Source: Guyanagaster necrorhizus
Taxonomy: Eukaryota; Basidiomycota; Agaricomycetes; Agaricales; Physalacriaceae
Length of the DNA: 64,000 nucleotides
Direction of reading: 5' to 3'
Assembly: GCF_019112545.1 (NCBI RefSeq)
Contig: NW_025064893.1
Location: 1-64,000 of the forward strand
Shown: positions 12,118 through 22,452 of the stretch, in pieces
How positions within the stretch are numbered: position 1 is the stretch's first letter
Layout: each line of letters begins with the position of its first letter
The notes under the pieces: generated by a model
The model's database searches: none
What the model was told of the DNA's origin: nothing
Seen by the model: only the letters and a program-made list of their open reading frames with translations
Program-made: the position numbers and the translations under genes

Positions 12118-12558
12118 ACAAATATACCCAGGGTAACCATACTCTCTAACACTAGTAACCATTTCAATGGTAAAAACTATGCTTTGTGGAAGGTATAGAT
12201 ATCTGAGCTACTCAAAGAAAAGGGACTGACTGGCCATATTGACAGCTCCATTACTTGTCCCCTCATCTCAGTGACTATCACTGGTGCTACACCATCCAAT
12301 TCTATACTAATGCCCATCTACTATTCTATTCCATCTTGCAATGAATGGAAATTCCATAACAAATTGATACACTCACACATTGTTCTGAACATTGTTGATC
12401 TGCTCAGCTTAGGAGTCAAGACTGATAGAGTAGCAAAGGAGTGCTGGGACTTGGTCATCCAGGAACACATGAAGAAATTGAATATGGCTTTGTCCAAAGC
12501 AGAGCAGATGTTGAACTCTGTAAAATTTGATAGATTCTGTCATGATTTTTGCCTCTAA
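12118..12558 (+). pseudogene. Ty1/copia gag relic (UBN2-like N-terminal domain)
   Basis: The frame from 12118 reads FNGKNYALWKV, a TAG, then ISELLKEKGLTGHID, 'EWKFHNKLIHSHIVLNI', 'VAKECWDLVIQEHMKKLNMA' and 'LSKAEQMLNSVKFD'. This matches the order of motifs in the N-terminal Gag domain of copia elements (the F.G.NY..W..K motif, a short linker, then helices). The N-terminal third has an in-frame stop and the C-terminal end, with the zinc knuckle, is missing. It is therefore a truncated dead copy. Confidence 0.7.
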
Positions 12559-13471
12559 TCATGACCTTCTGATGCTTAGTAAGCCAATGCTTATGAAAAC
12601 CTGATCATTTTTGATGAATAAGTGCTCTCAGCCATGCAGAAACCTCACTGAAGCCATATGAGACCATAGATAATGCATGTATAATAACACTATGCTGTAT
12701 TTTAATTATTGCCATATGACACACAGCTTGTATCAGCATGATGATCACATGGAATGACTGTGTGGTGGCATGGTCTTAGTCAGAATGACTGCAGCTCAAG
12801 TAAAACTCATTGTAATGACCTCATAGTGGACAGATAACAGTATACCTGCTGAACATAAAGATCATTGCTATTAGAGCATATTTAGTATACACATGAATGG
12901 AATTATATACATGCCCATAGGGCTAAGAATTTTCCATACAGTATTTAAAACAGTAATATACAATGATATGCCCTAGTCTCAAGCTAAGATTAATATATAT
13001 TGATTAAACTATAGCATTCATGGTGCAACTCCTATGTTTGTGATCTTAAGCTGGCAGCCCAAGTCTATGAATTTCTTCTCTCTCTCTCTCTTTCTTTATC
13101 ATCATCTTATATCTTATCTCCTTTATCATCTTCCTTCATTATCAGTTCATATCAGACTCTAGTGATTGCAGTGCTAAGCATTTGTGATTGTTTGGTCAGC
13201 ATCTGACATTTAGCTTGAGACTTCTCATGCCTCAGTCTGATGGTCTTTGATCTAGGATGCCTTCATGAATCTTTCAAGACACAACTTATTTACAATCACA
13301 TTTGCAGGCTCTTATCTTATTCTTTTAATCTTTAGATTTATCACATGCAATGAAAGACATTGTTATATGCATGCCAATAGTCTCTACTTCACATGAACTT
13401 TAACATCCACTCTGACCACTGTACTATCATCACTGGTATCCACTAGACTCCACTCTTTTCTCTTTTATATC
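12559..13471. other. AT-rich repeat-derived sequence, no gene
   Basis: Low CpG, no frame of note and no pairing LTR. Includes a (CT)n run near 13073-13097. Probably the remains of older insertions. Confidence 0.4.
13073..13097. repeat. CT-rich microsatellite
   Basis: Short run of alternating T and C followed by TTTCTTT. Read directly from the sequence. Confidence 0.8.
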
Positions 13472-13998
13472 TGTTAAGCCCAAATTCCATGTGACTATCA
13501 ACACATGATAAACAGTTCAGAACCTCACACTTCAGGTTAGACTGACTGAGTCCACTGATGTGTTCATAGAGTTGTGTTGTCAAGGTGTTGGCAAGAAGCT
13601 TGAGCTTGAGAGTAGATGGTGAAGAATAAACTTTAGCTTAATGCTGGAGCTACTACAGTGAAAATGATGCTACTTAAATACTGTTCTGTTATTGGGTTAT
13701 TAATAGAGACTTCACAAAAGATATTGTCTGTTGTAGAGCTGTTACCCCTGCTGTTGCCAGGCTCTCCACAAAAGCTGTTGTCCTGCTGTCCTGCTGTTAC
13801 TTCTGCACCACCATTTGAGAACAAAAGAAGCATTGTCTCTCCCTTCACAGCATACAGCAGCATGATAGAGCAGTGACTGACTGGGTTGCTGAGCTAAGCA
13901 TTCTCACAGCCCTAAGTGCTGGCCTAAGCACTCTGACTAAGCAAAGATAGGGGTTATTTCCAAGGAAAAGAAAAAGAAAAATAGGAAAAATCATAACA
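13472..13998 (-). repeat. Solo LTR of the element E family, TSD ATATC
   Basis: 527 bp beginning TGTTAAG and ending TAACA on the plus strand, flanked by ATATC on both sides (13467-13471 and 13999-14003). It aligns along its whole length with the LTR at 37271-37808, for example the shared 'gttgccaggctctccacaaa' and 'cattgtctctcccttcacag'. CpG sites of the younger LTR appear here as TpG or CpA. Its transcription sense is minus. A solo LTR forms when the two LTRs of a full element recombine. Confidence 0.9.
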
Positions 13999-14439
13999 AT
14001 ATCCTTCTATTTGAATTATCTTCTAATATTTTATATCCACATTTCACATCACTGTCTCTGATATAGTAGGATTACTTAATATCAGATTTCATCAGATTCA
14101 GATTTGAAATTAGTTACTAGCATATAAGCCTTGCATAATCATTATAGATACTCAGTTCAAATATCAACTTGAATTAGCTCAATACTCTTTGTACTCACCT
14201 CTGAATTCTCTCTTTTGTCTGATAGACTCTACTCTAAAGGATATTTTCTCCATTTCACCTCTCTGATAGACTTTACTCTGTCATGCAAAATACTTTGGGC
14301 TTTGACTCAAGAGTGGCATTGCTAATAGCTTCACAAAGGCTCATGCATTCTATCAGTCTCTATATGTGCAATCAACTTTTCCCCTATTAGCACATTCCTA
14401 ACAGATATGCCTGAAGCCCTGCTGCCTTCACTAAGAGAG

Positions 14440-14735
14440 GAGATAAAACTATCCTCAAGGTTCAGCTGGAGATACTTGACACACATCAGATCATAAGCAC
14501 AGAAGTGCTACTAGACAATGGCTGCATGAGGAGTTTTATTGATGAGGACTTTGTCAAACAAAATGGATTTAACATGTAAAAGATCACTAGGCTCATTTCA
14601 GTTTATAATACTAACAGAACACTCAATGCAGAAACTCTATTTCAGAGTACTGTGAGATCTACATGACTATAGGTAATAGGCATATTGAATATATTAACTT
14701 TAATGTATATGATGAAACATCTATCAATATCATTA
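14440..14735 (+). pseudogene. Ty3 protease relic, N-terminal part (old element A)
   Basis: Reads LLDNGCMRSFIDEDFVKQNG, then 'ITRLISVYNTNRTLN' and, after a frame change, 'EYCEIYMTIGNRHIEYINF'. This is the retropepsin region of the same Ty3 superfamily as elements D and E (LLDSGCIGSSIN..F in D). Catalytic D-S/T-G has become DNG, with stops and a frameshift. The C-terminal part of a Ty3 protease in the same sense reappears at about 33430-33560 beyond element B, so the two are probably one broken gene. Confidence 0.6.
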
Positions 14736-14859
14736 AAAAAGATGAAAGACTCAGGATATATTGACATACCCAACAAGAAAGCCCTTTAAGCAATAGTAGC
14801 CAGTCTCAGAAGCAGGCAACAGATGACAATGATATAGCAGAACAAAGACCAAAATGAAC

Positions 14860-15750
14860 ATCATACAACTAGTAAAGCAAGCAGACTAACAAAAGAGAGG
14901 TCAGAGCAAGAACAAGATGACACAATAGACTTAGAAATAGACCTGAAACTAAAAGTCACAGGTGCTGTCCTAAACAAGCTAATATAAAGTCATGCATATA
15001 AAGCCTTTTGAGGCCAAAAAAATCAAAAACTGCCTAAGAGGGAAAAGACAAGAGTGAACATTAAGTTAGCAAGCCAGAGAGCAAAAGAATACTTTGGGTT
15101 GCAACTAACACCAACTGCCTTATGGAAATTGATCTGCCATAAAGACATAGACTGAAACATCAGATACTTTCTGTGGATGACAATGCATAATGCATACAGA
15201 ATAGAAGAAAAGTGGCTGCAGTTTACCCTGCAATACTATGATCATGCATATTGCACTCAATGCGATGGCTGTATGAAAAAAATGAAGCATATATTGACTG
15301 AGTGCTCCTCTCCAGGTCAAAAAAAATATGAGAGCTTACCAGACAGCTACTCAAAATAAGGAATATCCTATAGCACTCTTCAAAACTGTCACACATCCTA
15401 GCATGTGCCTCTCCAGTCCTCAAGTCACCAAATGAATATAGAGATGAAGGAAAGAAACACTTCTTCAGGATTGTAGTCTTCTCAGCCACTCAAACCATCT
15501 GGAATGCCTGCTGTGAGAGAGCAATACAACATAAGAACATGCTCTTCATATGAGAACAGAGATTTGAAATAGGCGAAGGAAAAAGGTTAACAATAGACTT
15601 GAGCTAGACTGCTTGATAACATGCAACTGCTTTAGTAAAAAGACAACAAATAAAAACCTAGTGTTAATAACATGGGCAGGCTCAATAATGAATGAGCACC
15701 AGTTTCTGAAAGACTGGATGGAAACTGTTGGGGTTTTAGTGAGTATGAGG
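14860..15750 (+). pseudogene. LINE (non-LTR retrotransposon) 3' end with RT-type zinc-binding domain
   Basis: The frame reads YFGLQLTPTALWK, 'FLWMTMHNAYRI', 'YCTQCDGCMKKMKHILTECS', and later 'ESAQTIWNA' (after frame changes) and 'LELDCLITCNC'. The C..C....H..C arrangement in 'YCTQCDG..E.MEHILTEC' is that of the zinc-binding domain after the reverse transcriptase of Tad1-like fungal LINEs. Several stops and frameshifts are present. The 5' part (endonuclease and RT) is absent, typical of 5'-truncated LINE insertions. It sits between protease relic A and the left LTR of element B. Confidence 0.65.
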
Positions 15751-15827
15751 TAACAGTAAGAGCTGTACTGCATAAGGTAAGTATGAGAATGGCAGAAGAG
15801 GAGAGATGAAAGTCCTGGCAAAGTTAT

Positions 15828-16297
15828 TGTTAGGCTCAAGCTGCATGTGATCTGGAACACATGATAAACTAGTGTGACTTTGCATTTGAGCCTTCTGCTA
15901 GAGTCCACTTGATGTGCTTCTGTGATCAAAGTGCTTCAAGGCATAAGAGGATAGCTTGAGAGTAGAATAAGTATAAATAAACTTTAGCTTGAAGCTGGAG
16001 TTACACCAGTGAGACCTGTCCTACTTATATACATGTCATTATGCTACTATAAATATTTCTACTTATTATATCTATGCTGGCTATTATGCTTGTTGTTCTT
16101 GAGTATCACTGCTGTCTACAATAGTACCATTGTGCATTGTCAAGCAATGCTGTTGCATCAAAAGACAATGACTGACTAGGTTTGTTGTGATGACTAAGCC
16201 AGTCTCACAGTTCTAAGCACTAGTTTAAGTGCTTTGACTAAGCATAAATAGGGGTTAATTCTGAGAAGAGAAAGAAAAAGGAGAAAAAATCATAACA
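15828..16297 (-). repeat. Element B 3' LTR
   Basis: 470 bp, TGTTAGGCTC...ATAACA. The same length as the partner at 32782-33251, with differences that are mostly transitions. The internal side carries AAGGAGAAGGCAA (minus), the polypurine tract. Confidence 0.9.
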
Positions 16298-19200
16298 TTG
16301 CCTTCTCCTTAAGATCATCATCCTAATGGCTTAATTTAGAGACAGTTTATAGTCTCATATTGTGTCTGCAGCATCTATCCATTTTTCATTAACCCACTGG
16401 TTAGATTCAGGGCTATAGCCTTTCCAACTAACCAGCTAGTTGACCATCATCATCATTTCCTCTCCTCTTGCCTTGACTTTTCAGAGCTTGTGATTCAATA
16501 TTTGATCAATTTTATAGTGCTCCTCATTATTGATTAGATCAGGAGGCAGTGGCAGAGGTTGTTTCTGATTTGAGAATGTGGGTGCAATATACAGTATCAA
16601 TAATGCCTCATTGAAAATGTCATGAATTTTCAATGTGTTGGTAGTTAAAAGTGACAGATGGAAGTGCTGACTTTGGCCAGTGTCAGGAATGGTCTGGTCT
16701 GCTTGTTGGAGAGTTTCTGCTTTGGTTGTGGTAGATAGAGGTTGGTTGTGTCTATTGGTGGTGTAGGAGTAGTGTGCACTACAATAGTGTTTGTCATACT
16801 GTTTTTTCATGGACATAGCTGCTTTTTCCAAAGTGGCCTTTGTTTCAGTGTGAATTTTAGATATAATAGCAGCAAAATTGGATGAGGCAGGGATTGCAGT
16901 GTGGACATAAGATGTCTGTGTGATGTTGGGGTGTCAGCCATGATTGATAAAGAATGGTGTCTTGCCTATGGCAGAATAAATATGGTTATTATGCTGGAAG
17001 GTGATGAGAGCCAGCCATTCCATCCAATCATCTTGGCAATAGTTGATGAAGAGGCATAAATACTTCTCCACTTCTTGGTTGATGCATTCTGTCTGGCCAT
17101 TGGTTTGTGGATGATATGCAGTGAAAGTGTTCTGATGAATATTGAGAAGTTTATACAAGTTGTTAAAGAATTTAGAGATGAATTGTAGTCCTTGATCTGA
17201 GATTACCACCTGTGGCATTCTGTACTTGGTATAGACCTTGTCACATAAGATTTTTGCCCACCATTCTAATGTCAGTTCAGTTGAGCAGGCAATCAAGATG
17301 ATCATCTTTGAGAATCTATCAATGATGATGAGAATTGCATCATAGCCATTGCAGTCTAGAAGCCTGGTTATCATGTTGACTGAGATGTGAGTCTATGGTT
17401 CCTGAGGGACTTCATTTGGATGAAGGGATGCTGCCTGGACCTTCATAGATGCTTTTTTACATTGGCATGTTTCACATCCCTTGACATATTTCTTGATGTC
17501 TTGTCCCATCTTTGGCCACCAGTATTCTCACAAGACTAATTCTTTAGTTTTTGCAATCTCCAGATGCTCTGCCATGATATGGTCATGATATGTGGCCATG
17601 ATTTTGTCATGTAATTCTTGATCCCATAGGATATAGATCCACCTGTCATATCAGATTATCTCTTCTTCCTTTGTCATGCCTCACTTCTGATTCAGGGATG
17701 GGACCACTCTCTGATCTCACTTGCTGTTGTCTCTTGTCACACTCTTGATCCACTCATAGATCTCCTCCTCTGTCAGCATGATCATAGCTCTGAAGTGTTC
17801 TGGTTTCAGTAGTGTGATGCCTTCATTATCAGTCTCTCCTTGATCATGATCTGCTCATTGGCTGAGGAGATCTGCCTTCTAGTTGGTGGATCCCACCTTG
17901 TGGTGAAGAGTGTATTGGTATTGGCTCAGCTTTTGTGGCTGCTGGAAGTATCAGAGGTTCTGGTGGTTGGTCCAGACTTCAAAAACCTGCTTGGCCCTGA
18001 TCAGATAATGTCACCATTCTTCTAAGGCAAGCATTATCACAAGTAGCTCCTTGTCATAAATCTCATAATTTTGTTTGGTCACTGTTAGGGCTTTTGATAG
18101 AAGGGCCACCAGTCACTATTTTCCCTCCTGTTCTTGAGATAATATGGCTCCAATGGCTCCCTCACTGGAGTCAGCCTCAACCCAGAACTTCTCTTCCTGT
18201 GTTGGTATAGTGAGGACAATGTCTTCAGCAAGTCACCTTTTTAGATCTTCAAAGACTGCTTGTTGTGATGGGCTCCACATCCAAGGGGTATTGCCAGTTA
18301 GCTGTGTCATGGGTCAGATGATTTTGCTGTAGTCCTGAATGATCCAGCAGTAGAAGTTTGTGAACCTCAGAAAAGATTGGAGTTTCTTCTTCTTTGTCAG
18401 TTCCAGCCATTCTATTACCCCTGCCATCTTGATAGAGTCTATATGAATACTCCCTTCACTGATGATAACTCTGAGGTACTCTGTCTCCAGTGCCTCAAAT
18501 TCACATTTCTCTGCCTTGAGAAAAAGCTTGTGGTTCCTCATTAGAGCTAATACCTGTCATACTAGCTCTCAGTGCTCTTCTTTGGTTTATGATATAATCA
18601 GGATGTCATTAAGATAAATAGTCACCTTCCTGGTGGTGATGAGATCTTTAAAAATATTGTTCATCATCCACTGAAAGGTGGTGGGTGAGTTCATGAGTCC
18701 AAAGAATATGACTGTCAGCTCAAATAGCCTCTAATTGGTTCTGAAGATGGCCTTCCATTCATCACTTTCTTTGATGCAAACACTGTTATATCCCCAGTGA
18801 ACATCAAGCTTGGTATAATATTTGGCTTCTTGGAGTTTGTCCATTAATTCAGAGATTAAAAGAAGAGGGTAATGATTCTTGTTTGTCATCTTGTTGAGCT
18901 TTCTATAATCTTGGACCAGTTGGAGTTTGCCATCTTTCTTCTTAACAAAGAAAAATGGAGAAGCCATTGGGAATTTCAATGGTTGGATCCATCCACTGGA
19001 GAGGTTTTCATCTAGGAACTTATCAATCTCCTGTTGCTCATTATTGCCAAGTGGGTATGTTTTGCAGTTGAGGTTGGTGTTCACATTGGGGATCAGTTCA
19101 ATTGCATGATCCCAGGGCTTTGGTTCAGGAAGTTCATCAAAACACTCTTTTTCAAAGAGGTCTTTGAAGTCTCATGCCTATTCAGGCATTATTTCTTTGA

Positions 19201-20060
19201 ACATTCTCTCTTCCTTTCCTGCATTAGCCTTCACTGCCAAGTCATTGGCATGGTGTATTGCTTGTATATGTAGAGCCTGCTGGATGTCAATGGCAAGGAT
19301 GGTTTCTCTGTCTTCCATTTCTTCATCCCACTGATCCTCAGGGTCTTCATTGAGTAATCTGAAGGGAATCTTTGACATTTGCAGCATGTGAATGTGATTC
19401 TCCCAGTCTTCCAGTTGATCAGGGGATTATGGCAGATCAGCCAGTCATGACCAAGAAAGACTTTCTTTATTCTGAGATTGATAATTGTGAGGTCAATGCA
19501 TTTAGAATGATCTCTGATAGTAAATTGGAGTTCAACAAACTCAGTTATTGACCTGGCCTGGTTCTTGGTCCTGTCAGTGTTGTATACTAGGATTGGGGTG
19601 GCAGTAGCTCTGATTGAGAGTTGGTGCTTGTTGATGAAAGCACAGTTTATTGAGCTACCAGTGCAGCTGCTGTCAACTAATGTGGTCACTACATGCTTTG
19701 AGCAGTTTGTAAGCATTTTGATTTAGGCTTTCACCATCAGATCTCATCTCTGGGTTTTAGCCCATCAAACATATCTCTGGAGTCTCTTTAATTTGTTGAG
19801 CCATTCCAGTGCTCAGCACCTCTTGGCTTCTTGCATTCTCTCAACCATTTCATCAATGACTTCTTTGGCTTGGGTTTTGTATATCCAATTCTTGAGTACA
19901 GCTTTTGCTGCTTCTTTCATTGGCACTTCTTGGATGGCCCTCCAGGTCCATTCAGTATTGAACAGTTTGAGCCATTGGGTGGGGGTCTCTTCCTCTATTC
20001 AGCCCATAGGCAGTTGAGTTTTCTTAGGCAATTCTTTGGTGTGTGATGTGGAAAGTGCAG
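16298..20060 (-). pseudogene. Element B pol relic (protease-RT-RNase H-integrase-chromodomain)
   Basis: Minus-strand fragments follow the order of Pol. Protease lies around 19716-19231 (VDSSCTGSSINCAF, LGHDWLI; the catalytic DSG is now DSS). RT lies around 19084-18314 (PFFFVKKKDGKLQLVQDYRK, SLQSF..F). RNase H follows at about 18300-17700. The integrase zinc finger is near 17550 and the core at 17374-16930 (ISDQGLQF, 'YHPQTNGQTECINQE'). A chromodomain lies at about 16540-16340 (YSPESNQWVNEKW). Stops and frameshifts occur throughout, so no product is expected. It matches element E Pol domain for domain. Confidence 0.85.
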
Positions 20061-21400
20061 GTATATTCAAATGCATGCACAATTTAGGCATAGGCATAAC
20101 TACAGAAGTACTATTAGTCTGTCCAGCAGCTATTGGTTGCACACCATGAAGTTCTTTGGCCAACCAAGTGGAATTGCTCACTGGTTGGCTCTGTCTTTTA
20201 CTTCCTCAATCTTTGTTTCTGCACTGAGCTCCTCTGCTTCTTTCTGTAACTCAGCAATCTGTGCCTTGATGTCTTCATGGGTTTGTTTCTTTTTCAGGCA
20301 GTCTTTTGACATGTGGCCTTTCTGGCCACAGTTGAAGCACTTACCCTCCTTCTTCAGTTGGTCAATGTCCATGGGCTTCCCTGCTCCTGTGTATGTTGTT
20401 CCAGTCTCTGTCTTCTGTGTGCCATAAGAGATGTTGGCCATCAATGATTCTGACTTGGCAGTAGCAGATGTGCTGTTGTTTTTGGAGCTCAGAGCCAAAG
20501 GCTGATTTAGCTTTTGAGAGTCTTGTAGATTAGACTGCTCCACTTTCTGTTGCTGTCACTCCTTGTACATCTTGATGATTCATTCTTTTCACTCATCATA
20601 GCCCTTCAGAATGAATTTCCTGATAGCCAAGATCATCATGATGTATGAGGGTGGAGATCCTCTCTTGAGGGTCTTGACCATCCTCCTGTCATCTGCCACA
20701 TCATCCCAAATTCCAGCAAGCTTGGCAAGTCATTCTAGGTCATCAAAGTAGTCTGTCACCACTTTATCTCCCATCTTCCATTCCTTGATCTTCTGCTTGT
20801 GGACTTTCTGGACTGCCAGGTTGATAAATTTGTCATTCAGCATTTGCTTGAAGACTGGCCATGAGAGATATCAGTAGTGCTGTCTTGTGGTCAAGCAGAA
20901 GTTTGAGAAAATCAAGATCTACCATGTCTTTGTCTTGTCCTCCAAATATGAGGAGGTGAAGGCAACACAGTTCATGTCTGTGCCCAAGTAGATGGTGTAC
21001 ACCTCAAAGTATTGTTCACAGTCAATGAGGAATTGATCAATATCATTAGAGGCCCCTTTAAAGGGTCAGGGTTTCTGAAGTAGGTTGGGTCAACATTAGA
21101 GAATAGTAGCATTCTCAGATAATGGCCTTATGGGATTGGGCCATTCATCAAGGGGCAGTTGGCACCATTTAGTGGGTGGTCTGGAGAATGAGTGGAGGAA
21201 TCTATTATCAGTGATAGGGCTTCCTTGGGGTGCAGCTTTTTTTTGTATGATTACCCCATCTCATAGAGTGAATTCTAGTCAGACCACCTTTGGATTGTCA
21301 CAGACTGGCACCTTTCTGGTTCTGCTGCCTGTGGCTTCATTGAGTGGTGGTTGGGCAGTGAGAAGTCAGCTTCCTTCCCTGGTTCATGAGTTCTGATAGC
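20061..21400 (-). pseudogene. Element B gag core relic with zinc knuckle
   Basis: The 121-codon frame 20543-20178 contains CFNCGQKGHMSKDC, an intact CX2CX4HX4C zinc knuckle that binds RNA in Gag. Upstream (minus) the matrix/capsid region aligns with E Gag ('YKMGDK' and 'FDDLE' patterns near 20770-20730), broken by stops. Confidence 0.75.
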
Positions 21401-21772
21401 CAATCAGCTGGGTCTTCAGCTGGAGTCTAGAGTGAGAGAGCCAAGTTGCTGAAGATCAGACTGACAGTGTGGAGTATGAATAATGGCTTCATACTGATGG
21501 TGCTGTGTAGATGGCTGATCTTGGAGTGATGAGTGGTGACCACAGCATTAGCTGGACATTGAATCTTGATTGGTATGCCAGTAGTTCACTAAGCTGGTCT
21601 TCCAGGTGTCTGGCATTGTAAGTCTGAATGGCATATTTGGTGGTGGAATATTGTAAAATATCCTGCTATTCATCTGGTTCTGCATTAATATATGAAAGTC
21701 CCATTTGCAATGCCAACCATTTGGCATCACACCATAGAAATGTTACTCCTGTCTCATATAAGTCCTGATACT

Positions 21773-22189
21773 TGTCACAAATTTTCCTTTGTACCCCTAT
21801 TTATGCTTAGTCAGAGAGCACAAGGCCATGGGAGAACTTGGTCATCACAACTAACAATCGGCCCAGACAACAGAATGCTCAACGACACAAGCAACCTTTT
21901 ATGAATGGTAACAATGCTCAAGGACAACAGGCACCATGGACACAGAAAGACACAATTGGTAGTATTATTATTAGTGCAACATGTACAGTATTTAAGACCG
22001 ACAGCTCTCACTGGTATACCCCAGCTTTGAGCTAAAGTTTACAATCATACCATTCTACTCTCAAGCCAACTCTACAGCCTTGTGACACATTGACCAAAGA
22101 CACAATTTGTGAACTCAGGTGATCCCTCAAAGTGTGAAGGGATGCCTGCTTATCATGTGTCTAGGCTCACATGATGCTTGGGTCTAACA
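21773..22189 (+). repeat. Element C 5' LTR
   Basis: 417 bp, TGTCACAAATTT...GGGTCTAACA. Paired with 29250-29666. Confidence 0.9.
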
Positions 22190-22244
22190 ATTAGCTTGAA
22201 GCTTAAACTTCCCTTTCTCAAGCTCAATTGTGCTGAGAAACCAA

Positions 22245-22427
22245 ATGCCCTCTGCAACCTCCACCAACCCGAACTTTGACCATGAGTTCTTCGAACTCCT
22301 CTCCTCCATCATCAGAACACTGATAGGACTTTTGGTGATCATCCAGCTGTGCCAGAGATGCCACTCCATCACTGTCTGGGCTCTCAGACATTACAACGAA
22401 TTTTTATGCATTCATGAAATCTTATGA
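22245..22427 (+). pseudogene. Element C ORF1, membrane-segment N-terminus
   Basis: ATG at 22245. Residues 'HEFFELLSSIIRTLIGLLVI' then IQLCQRC give one hydrophobic membrane segment, followed by the conserved RHYNEF. TGA or TAA ends the frame at 22427. Beyond the stop the same frame still matches element E ORF1 (for example 'SLFREPST' against 'FPFREPAS'). So ORF1 was longer and has decayed. The Gag frame is +1 relative to this one, as in E and B. Confidence 0.7.
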
Positions 22428-22452
22428 AACATAACTCCCAACCTTCCTCTAC

